6,310 nt of DNA from Victivallales bacterium (GCA_017543165.1 JAFYGL010000148.1:1-6310); one strand, 5' to 3'. Counted from the first letter of the stretch, positions 1 through 6,025 are shown. Program-made: numbers and translations. Notes: generated by a model from the sequence alone, not told the origin.

Positions 1-19
1 CACAGTCCACAGTCCACAG
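1..19. repeat. 7-bp tandem repeat array (CAGTCCA), about 2.4 copies, cut by the window edge
   Basis: CAGTCCA is present at 3-9 and 10-16, followed by a partial CAG at 17-19. The array may continue to the left of the window. It ends five bases before the ATG at 25, so it occupies the place where a ribosome binding site would sit. The same heptamer in reverse complement (TGGACTG) forms three copies at 4721-4741, and a one-base variant lies at 4850-4866. This points to a dispersed short-sequence repeat used at gene borders in this genome rather than a chance run. Confidence 0.85.
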
Positions 20-24
20 AAATT

Positions 25-1311
25 ATGCAAATATCGTTCATTCCAGTAAAGATGCGCCTGCCCCTGAAGTTTGGGGCTGAGGTGATAGATTCCATTCAGA
101 TTGCACACGTTGAATTGTCCGCTTACGGTGCAGTTGGCAGGGGCGAGACACCGCTGTCTGTTGCGTGGGCATGGCCATCGGACCTGTCATTCTTGTTCCG
201 CGAGAATGCGATGCTGGACTTCTGCCGCCTGCTGGAGAAGGAATATCCAGAGCCACCCAGCGCCAGCCAGCATCCCATGTTCGCGGGATACCAGTTTCTT
301 ACGGGGAAATTGCCTGCGTTGCTCCAGCAGTTCAACCAGCGGCACAATCTTGAAATGCCACATTTGGCCGCATTGATATGCGCTTCTGCATTCGACATTG
401 CCCTCCACGACGCATACGGCATTGCCAACAACGTGCCGACATACGACACTTACAACGCCAAATACATGGCGCATGACCTGTCGTTCTTCTTCAATGACAG
501 TGCATTCCAGGGCAAATATCCCCAGGACTTCTTCGTGGAAAAAACGCCAGGCACTTTGCCAGTCTGGCACCTGGTCGGCGGCAAGGACCTGCTCCATGAA
601 AGCCAGCGCACTGGCGACGAGCCACAGGACGGATACCCAGTCTCCCTGGAAAAGTGGATTGAGCGAGACGGCCTCAAATGCCTGAAAATCAAATTGACAG
701 GGCGGGACCCGCAATGGGACTATGAGCGCCTGGTATCCGTCGGCAACATTGCGCTGAAATACAGTTGCCATGCCATTTCTCCTGACTTCAACTGCCTTGT
801 GCGTGAGCCTTCGTATGTGAACGACATTCTTGACAGGTTGAAGAGCGAGTATCCCGACATCTTCGATTTGCTGCTGTATGTGGAGCAGCCGTTCCCATAC
901 GACATCGAGGCCAACAGGATTGATGTGCATTCCTGCTCGCAGCGCAAACCGCTGTTCATGGACGAAAGCGCGCACAACTGGAAATTCGTTCGTCTGGGAT
1001 ACCAGCTTGGCTGGAACGGCGTGGCCCTGAAGGTCTGCAAGACACAGACAGGCGCACTGCTTTCCGCCTGCTGGGCAAAGGCGCATGGAATGAAACTCAT
1101 GGTGCAGGACCTGACCAATCCAATGCTGGCGACTGTGCCGCATGTGCTGCTTGCCGCACATGTGGGCACCATCATGGGCGTGGAATGCAACGCGCCCCAG
1201 TTCTATCCGCAGGTGTCTCTGCCCTTCGAGGAAAGGCACCCAGGCCTGTACGAACGCCGCAACGGCATCGTCTCCCTGACAACGATACAAGGCAGCGGCT
1301 TCGGGTATTGA
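25..1311 (+). CDS. Enolase-superfamily enzyme (mandelate racemase/muconate lactonizing type), substrate unknown
   Basis: A 428-residue cytosolic protein with the two-domain enolase-superfamily layout: an N-terminal capping domain (about residues 1-135) and a C-terminal barrel. Catalytic elements visible in order are the KxK pair K221/K223 (LKIKLTG), metal ligand D254 in SPDFN, E287 in YVEQPFP, D313/E314 in FMDES, and K336 in GVALKVCKT on the opposite side of the barrel. With both lysine positions kept it is probably active. Family members abstract a proton alpha to a carboxylate, with Mg2+, in racemization, cycloisomerization or acid-sugar dehydration; which one applies here cannot be read. 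The barrel carries a longer insertion than usual (about residues 140-205). The start follows the typical MxIxxIPV opening; no Shine-Dalgarno is visible, and the frame is open to the window edge, so a more distal start is formally possible. The next gene is 474 bp away and has its own promoter. Confidence 0.85.
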   Translation: MQISFIPVKMRLPLKFGAEVIDSIQIAHVELSAYGAVGRGETPLSVAWAWPSDLSFLFRENAMLDFCRLLEKEYPEPPSASQHPMFAGYQFLTGKLPALLQQFNQRHNLEMPHLAALICASAFDIALHDAYGIANNVPTYDTYNAKYMAHDLSFFFNDSAFQGKYPQDFFVEKTPGTLPVWHLVGGKDLLHESQRTGDEPQDGYPVSLEKWIERDGLKCLKIKLTGRDPQWDYERLVSVGNIALKYSCHAISPDFNCLVREPSYVNDILDRLKSEYPDIFDLLLYVEQPFPYDIEANRIDVHSCSQRKPLFMDESAHNWKFVRLGYQLGWNGVALKVCKTQTGALLSACWAKAHGMKLMVQDLTNPMLATVPHVLLAAHVGTIMGVECNAPQFYPQVSLPFEERHPGLYERRNGIVSLTTIQGSGFGY

Positions 1312-1319
1312 ATAATTTT

Positions 1320-1338
1320 GCGCGGACACGGTCCGCGC
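1320..1338. repeat. GC-rich hairpin just downstream of the enolase-superfamily gene
   Basis: GCGCGGAC and GTCCGCGC form a perfect 8-bp stem around the loop ACG, nine bases after the stop codon at 1309-1311. There is no T-run after the stem on either strand, so it is not a classical intrinsic terminator, although it could stabilise the 3' end of the transcript. It shares the GCGCGG core with palindromes at 1354-1374, 1489-1509 and 1632-1650. Confidence 0.75.
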
Positions 1339-1353
1339 ATCGCGAGCGTCCAT

Positions 1354-1374
1354 CGCGCGGCCATTGGCCGCGCG
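1354..1374. repeat. 21-bp GC-rich palindrome in the left arm of the long hairpin
   Basis: Ten complementary bases on each side of the central T1364, with a GCGCGGCCA half-site. It lies opposite the near-identical palindrome 1489-1509 in the long fold, so the DNA or RNA can form either one long stem or two small cruciform stems here. Confidence 0.75.
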
Positions 1375-1402
1375 TCAGGATGCAGGTAACCAACTAGGCA
1401 GG

Positions 1403-1498
1403 CATACAACAATGTTCCTGCAAATCTGGACGCCCAGTTGTGCGGAAACATTTGCGTATGCCCGCGTATAGTGCTACCTGCATCCTGATGCGCGGCCA
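1403..1498. repeat. Direct repeat unit, copy 1 (96 bp)
   Basis: This stretch, from CATACAACAATG to GCGCGGCCA, is identical base for base to 1546-1641, at an offset of 143 bp. It covers nearly all of the inner hairpin and the proximal right arm of the long palindrome. Similarity continues beyond the exact match with small indels, to TGGACGC at 1511-1517 versus 1654-1660. Confidence 0.9.
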
Positions 1499-1509
1499 AT
1501 GGCCGCGCA
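1489..1509. repeat. GC-rich palindrome in the right arm of the long hairpin
   Basis: Ten complementary bases on each side of the central A1499, including GCGCGGCCA and TGGCCGCGC. It is the inverted partner of 1354-1374 and the direct-repeat partner of 1632-1650. Confidence 0.75.
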
Positions 1510-1545
1510 ATGGACGCCCGCGATGCACGGAAAATGGTATGCATA

Positions 1546-1641
1546 CATACAACAATGTTCCTGCAAATCTGGACGCCCAGTTGTGCGGAAACATTTGCGT
1601 ATGCCCGCGTATAGTGCTACCTGCATCCTGATGCGCGGCCA
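1546..1641. repeat. Direct repeat unit, copy 2 (96 bp)
   Basis: Exact duplicate of 1403-1498. It keeps the inner hairpin (1546-1569 against 1580-1603, with the same CTGG-ACGC-CCAG apex at 1569-1580) but lacks the matching left arm, so this copy cannot form the full 98-bp stem by itself. The junction between the copies carries a perfect 10-bp palindrome GTATGCATAC at 1537-1546. Zero substitutions across 96 bases imply a recent duplication or gene conversion. Confidence 0.9.
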
Positions 1642-1650
1642 GGCCGCGCA
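1632..1650. repeat. GC-rich palindrome, shortened version in copy 2
   Basis: Nine complementary bases on each side of central A1641, with GCGCGGCC and GGCCGCGC. Compared with 1489-1509 the centre has lost two bases (GGCCAGGCC instead of GGCCAATGGCC) yet remains a perfect palindrome. Confidence 0.75.
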
Positions 1651-1695
1651 AAATGGACGCAAGGTGCGCATAATTAGATTCACTGGCAAGTGGAA

Positions 1696-1723
1696 TTGCG
1701 CTTTTGTGCTAGTATATTATAAA
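1696..1723 (+). promoter_or_regulatory. Candidate sigma-70-type promoter of the glutamate dehydrogenase gene
   Basis: TTGCGC at 1696-1701 and TATAAA at 1718-1723 are 16 bases apart, in the first AT-rich stretch after the repeat block. An overlapping alternative -10 box is TATATT at 1713-1718. The -35 match is only partial. It would give a 5' leader of about 55 bases before the ATG at 1786. I do not recognise a riboswitch or a clear operator in that leader. Confidence 0.45.
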
Positions 1724-1774
1724 GCAAAAATGCAGATGTTGGCAATTGCATTAAAATTTAAGGCCGTTAAATAT

Positions 1775-1780
1775 GGAGGT
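1775..1780 (+). promoter_or_regulatory. Strong ribosome binding site of the glutamate dehydrogenase gene
   Basis: GGAGGT lies five bases before the ATG at 1786 and is a full-strength Shine-Dalgarno sequence, which fixes the start codon. It contrasts with the gene at 25, which has none. Confidence 0.85.
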
Positions 1781-1785
1781 ATCAA

Positions 1786-4710
1786 ATGAAACTCAAAAAA
1801 TCTCTTGAGGCAATCATAGCTGAAAATTCTCGCCAGCTGGAAAAATGCTACGAAAAGCTTTTCCGCATCATGCCCGAGTATTTCTTTGTGACGTTCAACG
1901 ATGAGGTCCTTGGGCTGCTTTTGCCCTGCATTTCGCAGCTGCTGCCAGGAAGCCCCGCGATTGAGCGTAAAATGAAAGGGAAATTATACCGCATGTATCT
2001 GGCATCACATGATGATTTCCATTCATACAACCTGGCTGAGACATTGCTGTTCCGCGGCGCCTTGATCCATGAATCCACAAAGCCCTTCGTTTCCCAGGAC
2101 GGAAAAGACTATTATCTTGTGGTTGAAGAGTTCACAATGGAGCCTGAATATGGTTCCGCTGGGCGCTTTTCCTTCAAGCAGATTTGCGACAAGGGCACTA
2201 AACTGGACAAGGCCACACAGACTGCCATGAAGTCCTTGTACGAACGCTTGAACTGGAGCCAGTTAACCGACCTTACCGCAGACCGCCTTTTCGAGCGCAT
2301 GCTGCTGGCAATAAAGGTTGAAGGCCGCGCCTGCGCCGCAGTTCAGATAACGGAACGCGATGACGACTTCAGGCTTCTGGTGCTGGCGCAGAACGCAGGC
2401 AACGGCAGTTCGTATTTCAATCTCGTGGTGGCCGCCCTGAATCTATATGGCTTCAACATCAAACGCGCATACTGGCGCGAATTCGCCCATGCCACTGACA
2501 TCAATGACCTGGAGCATACCACCGTTGATTGCGGCAGTTTCTATTTCTCTGGCGACAAATCACGCCTGGCGGAACTTGAACGTGCTGTCAGGGCACTTTA
2601 CTGGGGACAGATTGACGACATCTTCTACAAGGAATTCTGCCTGAAGCGCGGGCTCAACCCCGCTGACGCGGCATTCTTCCGCGCCGCTGCGGAATTCCTC
2701 CACAGCCAGTTTGCGTTTGTCAATCACTCCGCCTACATGGAAAACAACATCAAGCGCATAATCACAATATATCCAGAACTGTCATTCCGCATATTCGACC
2801 TGTTCTGCGCCAAGTTCGACCCTGCGAAGAAACGCCCCTCAGCCAAGACGCTGAAGGCTGAAATCGCGACAATCGAGGCCGAAATCGCAGGAATCAACAG
2901 CGGCTTGACCGAGCGTGACGTATGGGCCAAGAATATCTTCACCGCAATGCTGACCTGGGTTGAATGCATCCTGAAATGCAATTTCTTTGTGCCAGAGAAA
3001 GGCGCCCTGGCCTTCCGCCTTTCACCTGACTTCATGAAATACTTCGGGTCAATCTCCCAAAATTACGTCAATGCCTTCCCTGCCGACCGCCCATTCGGCG
3101 TGTTCTTCTTCTACCGTTCCAATGCGGCTGGATTCCAGATTCGCTTCTCGGACATTGCCCGCGGCGGCTGGCGCACTGTCATTCCGCGCCGCATTCCAGG
3201 CTTCCTTGAAAGCCGCGACCTCTACAATGCTGCCCATGATGAAATCTTCCGCGAAGGCTATGTTCTTGCCCATACACAGCATATGAAGAACAAGGACATC
3301 TACGAGGGCGGCTCAAAGATGATCATGCTGCTGGACACGGATCTGCCACGCGACAAAGTCAAGCCAACCCTGTGGGAGGCGCAGGCGGCTGTGTTTGACG
3401 CATTCCTCTCCTTGATCAACTGCGATGAGAAAGGCGTTCTACGCGAAAAGAACATTGTCGATGCACTGGGCAAGCGCGAAATCATTGAAATCGGGCCTGA
3501 TGAAAACATGTTCGACACCATGATTTCCTACATGGGCAACTACGCCGATGCACGTGGCTATGTGCTTGGCAGCGGAATCATCTCTGGCAAACCCGAAAGC
3601 GGCATCAACCACAAGGAATACGGCGTTACCAGTTTTGGCGTACACACATATCTGCTGCGCACCCTCAAGGAATTCGGAATCAATCCATTCAAGGATGACT
3701 TCACCGTGAAGATTTCTGGCGGTCCATTTGGCGATGTGGCTGGCAATATGATGAAACTCCTTCTTCGCACAGAAAAAGGCAAACCCGTCTATCCAAAACT
3801 GCGCATTACCGCCATCACCGATGGTCCTGCCGCAATTTACGACCCTGCTGGAATCGACCGCGCTGAACTGGGCAAACTGCTCCTGAAGCAGAACCTAGAC
3901 GCCTTCGACCCCAAGAAACTAAAGGGAGAGGGAGCCATCATGCTTTTCTCGGAAATCCAGACTGACAAGAATGGCGACGAATACCATCGCGCAGTCGAGG
4001 TCCGCAATGGCAAGAATGTGGAAATCACCCTTACCCGCGATGATTTCATGCGCCGTTTCCAGAGCAATCTGGAAAGCTATGCTGATTTCTTCATTCCATG
4101 CGGAGGCCGTCCCTCCACAATTAACAGCTCCAATTGGGAAAACTATGTCAAGCGTGACGGGAAGGGCTCCCTGGCAATCGTTGAAGGCGCAAATTCCTTC
4201 CTGACGCCTGACGCCCGCATCCAACTCCAGAAAAACGGAGTGCTTATCGTCAAAGACGCCTCGGCCAATAAATGCGGCGTGATTACCTCCTCATACGAGA
4301 TTCTCAGCGGCTTGATGCTCAAGCCACAGGAATTCATCAAGGCCAAGCCCGTGCTGGTGCCGCAGGTAATGCAAAAACTGGAGCAGACCGCCTCCCGCGA
4401 GGCTGAATGGCTCTTCTCCATGCGCCATACGACAGGACGCCTCATGACCGAATTGACCGAGGAACTGTCACGCTCGATTAACTCCAAAAACATACAGATT
4501 GGCGATTACCTCGACGCACATCCTGAATTGATTTCAGATAAAATCATTCTGGAACATCTTCCAGAAATATTCCGCAAGGAGTATAAAGGACGTTTGCACA
4601 GGATTCCAGCCGAATACCGCAAGGCAATCGTGTCCGTGGAACTTGCCGCACGAATCATCTACACAGCCGCCAATGGCCTTGAAGATGAAATCGCCCGCGC
4701 CTGCAAGTAA
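1786..4710 (+). CDS. NAD-dependent glutamate dehydrogenase, large (about 110 kDa) class
   Basis: A 974-residue cytosolic enzyme expected to catalyse reversible oxidative deamination of glutamate to 2-oxoglutarate and ammonium with NAD. Family motifs, by residue: FSDIARGGWR (454-463), KNKDIYEGGSK (501-511, in the place of the substrate-binding lysine segment of GDHs), GPDENMFD (570-577), SGINHKEYGVTSFG (605-618), the nucleotide-binding segment SGGPFGDVAGN (644-654), EGANSFLTPDAR (800-811) and KDASANKCGVITSSYEI (823-839). The first 380 residues or so form the divergent regulatory part usual in large GDHs. The size is near the roughly 1,000-residue class and well below the roughly 1,600-residue bacterial GDH-180 class; it is about twice the common hexameric GDH. 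The frame is intact, with its own promoter, strong ribosome binding site and downstream terminator, so it is probably monocistronic. Coenzyme choice is inferred from the family, not shown here. Confidence 0.92.
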   Translation: MKLKKSLEAIIAENSRQLEKCYEKLFRIMPEYFFVTFNDEVLGLLLPCISQLLPGSPAIERKMKGKLYRMYLASHDDFHSYNLAETLLFRGALIHESTKPFVSQDGKDYYLVVEEFTMEPEYGSAGRFSFKQICDKGTKLDKATQTAMKSLYERLNWSQLTDLTADRLFERMLLAIKVEGRACAAVQITERDDDFRLLVLAQNAGNGSSYFNLVVAALNLYGFNIKRAYWREFAHATDINDLEHTTVDCGSFYFSGDKSRLAELERAVRALYWGQIDDIFYKEFCLKRGLNPADAAFFRAAAEFLHSQFAFVNHSAYMENNIKRIITIYPELSFRIFDLFCAKFDPAKKRPSAKTLKAEIATIEAEIAGINSGLTERDVWAKNIFTAMLTWVECILKCNFFVPEKGALAFRLSPDFMKYFGSISQNYVNAFPADRPFGVFFFYRSNAAGFQIRFSDIARGGWRTVIPRRIPGFLESRDLYNAAHDEIFREGYVLAHTQHMKNKDIYEGGSKMIMLLDTDLPRDKVKPTLWEAQAAVFDAFLSLINCDEKGVLREKNIVDALGKREIIEIGPDENMFDTMISYMGNYADARGYVLGSGIISGKPESGINHKEYGVTSFGVHTYLLRTLKEFGINPFKDDFTVKISGGPFGDVAGNMMKLLLRTEKGKPVYPKLRITAITDGPAAIYDPAGIDRAELGKLLLKQNLDAFDPKKLKGEGAIMLFSEIQTDKNGDEYHRAVEVRNGKNVEITLTRDDFMRRFQSNLESYADFFIPCGGRPSTINSSNWENYVKRDGKGSLAIVEGANSFLTPDARIQLQKNGVLIVKDASANKCGVITSSYEILSGLMLKPQEFIKAKPVLVPQVMQKLEQTASREAEWLFSMRHTTGRLMTELTEELSRSINSKNIQIGDYLDAHPELISDKIILEHLPEIFRKEYKGRLHRIPAEYRKAIVSVELAARIIYTAANGLEDEIARACK

Positions 4711-4719
4711 AACCAATAA

Positions 4720-4742
4720 GTGGACTGTGGACTGTGGACTGT
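4720..4742. repeat. 7-bp tandem repeat array (TGGACTG), three copies
   Basis: TGGACTG at 4721-4727, 4728-4734 and 4735-4741, extended by one matching base on each side. It begins ten bases after the GDH stop codon. It is the reverse complement of the array at 1-19, so the two arrays flank the pair of plus-strand genes in opposite orientation. Confidence 0.9.
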
Positions 4743-4759
4743 AAGGACGTTGGGTGCCC

Positions 4760-4782
4760 GCGGCGAAAAGCCGTTGTTTTTT
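4760..4782 (+). terminator. Probable intrinsic terminator of the glutamate dehydrogenase gene
   Basis: CGGC (4761-4764) pairs with GCCG (4770-4773) around a GAAAA loop, with one extra G:U pair outside (4760:4774), followed by TTGTTTTTT at 4774-4782. Position 50 bases after the stop and the T-run fit rho-independent termination on the plus strand. The stem is short, so efficiency is uncertain. On the minus strand no T-run follows, so it would not end the convergent transcript. Confidence 0.55.
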
Positions 4783-4799
4783 GGGGCTGAGGGTTCAGT

Positions 4800-4822
4800 G
4801 CGGAGCGATATTATCGCCCCGC
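4800..4822. repeat. Hairpin between the convergent genes
   Basis: GCGG-A-GCGAT pairs with ATCGC-C-CCGC around the loop ATT, nine base pairs with one A:C mismatch. No T-run follows on either strand beyond CTTTG, so it may back up termination or simply be the core of the intergenic repeat element. Confidence 0.7.
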
Positions 4823-4849
4823 TTTGTGGCTACACCAACTAGACGCACC

Positions 4850-4866
4850 CACTGTCCACTGTCCAC
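4850..4866. repeat. 7-bp tandem repeat array (CACTGTC), variant heptamer
   Basis: CACTGTC at 4850-4856 and 4857-4863, then a partial CAC at 4864-4866. Read on the minus strand the unit is GACAGTG, differing by one base from the heptamer at 4720-4742. The array ends four bases before the stop codon (4871-4873) of the minus-strand gene. GTGGAC blocks at 4727-4732 and 4734-4739 can pair with GTCCAC blocks at 4861-4866 and 4854-4859, with a T:T mismatch between the two six-base blocks. Confidence 0.85.
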
Positions 4867-4870
4867 TGGA

Positions 4871-6016
4871 TTAATCAAACTTCGCTATATCGGCGGCGAA
4901 CTCGGGTTCCCATGGATAGTGTATTGTAAGTTTCTGCCCGCCTAGTTGCGCGGATTTTGCGGCATAGATGCCTGGCAGCGTCATGCACAGGCCGTCCCTC
5001 AGTGAAATCGGGAATTCCTTGTCTCCGTTTAACATTGCCTGGAACAGATGGTCGAACAATGCATAGTCCGCGCCGCCATGGCCTCCTGCCTTTGGATTGT
5101 CCACATATTCATTTGGCATCATGTTCACTGGCAACTCGACAAACTTATCAGCGCCATAGAATTCATCTGAACGGAATCTAACCACCTGCGGCACATCGCC
5201 ACGGGCGTCAATGCGTTCGAAATAGCCCTTTGTCCCGAATACGCGGTATGAATGATGGCCGATGAAGGCACGGCAGGCGCCGTTTCGCAGCAGACGAATT
5301 GTCACGCCTGATTCCGTCTGGAACAAGGCGGCCTGCATATCGTCCTTTTGCGCATCTGGATTGATATGGACTCCCGTTCCGACGCAGATTGCATAGCGGA
5401 GCACCTCTTTCATTATGCGGAGCAATGGCCCCAGCGAATGTGTGCAGTAGCGGATTGGAGGAAGTGTCCTGCGCCACGGGCTGTGCACCAACAGTGGATT
5501 TACCTCTGGCTTCGCCTTGGAGGCATGTATGTATTCCGCCTCCATGTAATATGGCTCGCCCAGCAGCCCTTTCTTGTATAGGTCCACCAATGTGTTGATG
5601 AAGCCCCATTCATTTGGATTTGCGCCAGTCATAAGCCTGGCATTGGACTTCTGCTCCGCATTCCACAGCCTGGCCGCCTCATCCAGGTTGGCCACAGACG
5701 GAATATCGGAGAATACATTTATGTTTCTCGACAGCGCCTTAATGCAGAAATCCGCATGCACATCCGCGCCAGTCTCCACCAGCACCAGGTCCAGTTCGTT
5801 CTTTTCCAGCATTTCGGCATAATCTGTGTAGAACGACACATTTGGAAAACTTTCTTTTAACGCCTTATCCTGCAACCACTGCTTTTCACTCCAGAGCAAT
5901 GGGTCTATGTCGCAGGCGGCCACAAACTCAGTAAAATCAAATGCGTCAGCGACCAAATGCGCCATATAGCGCCCACGATGCCCCAAACCAACTACTGCAA
6001 ATCTGATTTTCTCCAT
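4871..6016 (-). CDS. Gfo/Idh/MocA-family oxidoreductase, substrate unknown
   Basis: A 381-residue protein with an N-terminal Rossmann domain: beta-strand plus GLGHRG at residues 10-15 and D36 in ACDID at the end of the second strand, which favours NAD over NADP. The second domain carries CTHSLGPLL (191-199), with H193 a likely active-site residue, and the C-terminal signature GGHGGADY (311-318). The usual EKP motif is replaced by DIPSV (104-108), so the lysine of classical sugar dehydrogenases of this fold is absent. The HxLGP and GHGG elements recall both uncharacterised sugar oxidoreductases and NAD-dependent glycosidases of family GH109; a glycosidase or epimerase role cannot be excluded. 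No signal peptide or Tat motif, so cytosolic. Length is normal for the family. It lies 41 bp downstream of the galactonate dehydratase-like gene on the same strand, suggesting a shared sugar catabolic operon. Confidence 0.85.
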   Translation of the reverse strand: MEKIRFAVVGLGHRGRYMAHLVADAFDFTEFVAACDIDPLLWSEKQWLQDKALKESFPNVSFYTDYAEMLEKNELDLVLVETGADVHADFCIKALSRNINVFSDIPSVANLDEAARLWNAEQKSNARLMTGANPNEWGFINTLVDLYKKGLLGEPYYMEAEYIHASKAKPEVNPLLVHSPWRRTLPPIRYCTHSLGPLLRIMKEVLRYAICVGTGVHINPDAQKDDMQAALFQTESGVTIRLLRNGACRAFIGHHSYRVFGTKGYFERIDARGDVPQVVRFRSDEFYGADKFVELPVNMMPNEYVDNPKAGGHGGADYALFDHLFQAMLNGDKEFPISLRDGLCMTLPGIYAAKSAQLGGQKLTIHYPWEPEFAADIAKFD

Positions 6017-6025
6017 TTTGACAAT

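Larger units (their letters stand above)
1332..1531. repeat. Long gap-free imperfect palindrome, about 98-bp arms around a 4-base loop
   Basis: Every base i from 1332 to 1429 can be set against base 2863-i without inserting a gap. By hand count about 82 of 98 positions are complementary, two of them G:T. The apex is CTGG (1426-1429), loop ACGC (1430-1433), CCAG (1434-1437). The best-paired run is 1355-1388 against 1475-1508, 34 positions with a single G:T. Mismatches cluster at 1408-1410 and 1389-1400, giving internal loops. Either strand transcribed through this region would fold into one rod-like hairpin of about 200 nt. The lack of insertions between arms suggests either a recent inverted duplication or selection on the fold. 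Confidence 0.85.
1312..1675. mobile_element. Non-coding composite repeat block, possibly a MITE-like or REP-like element with a duplicated half
   Basis: No gene is credible here; the open frames are by-products of the repeats. The block contains a short GC-rich hairpin (1320-1338), a long imperfect palindrome (1332-1531) and a second copy of its central and right parts (1546-1661). The hexamer ATAATT occurs at 1312-1317 and again at 1670-1675, just outside the repeats, and could be a target-site duplication, though AT-rich hexamers recur easily by chance. No transposase is present, so if mobile it would be non-autonomous. Alternatives are an intergenic REP/BIME-type cluster or a structured RNA gene. 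The assignment as mobile is inference; the repeats themselves are directly visible. Confidence 0.45.

Noticed and set aside
187..1353. A 388-codon open frame on the minus strand, opposite the enolase-superfamily gene
   Set aside because: The plus-strand frame carries all catalytic motifs of a known superfamily, while the antisense translation shows no recognisable domain and runs into the repeat block. It is a codon-bias shadow.
1332..1531. Long hairpin as a retron msr-msd or integron attC site
   Set aside because: There is no reverse transcriptase or integrase gene in the window, no RYYYAAC/GTTRRRY pair at the expected ends, and the stem is a gap-free rod rather than the typical attC layout.
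1403..1641. Two 96-bp direct repeats as a CRISPR array
   Set aside because: The repeats are far too long, there are only two, the intervening 47 bp is part of the right arm of the hairpin, and there are no cas genes.
1394..1651. Open frames of 60-110 codons within the intergenic repeats on both strands
   Set aside because: They repeat themselves because the DNA repeats, they lack ribosome binding sites, and their translations are low-quality mixtures rich in Arg, Cys and His. They follow from the palindromes rather than from coding.
1724..1785. A riboswitch in the GDH leader
   Set aside because: The leader from the predicted promoter is only about 55-60 bases and AT-rich, and contains no recognisable aptamer core.
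4754..4945. Short plus-strand open frame after the GDH terminator
   Set aside because: It overlaps the intergenic hairpins and the end of the minus-strand gene, has no ribosome binding site and no recognisable similarity.
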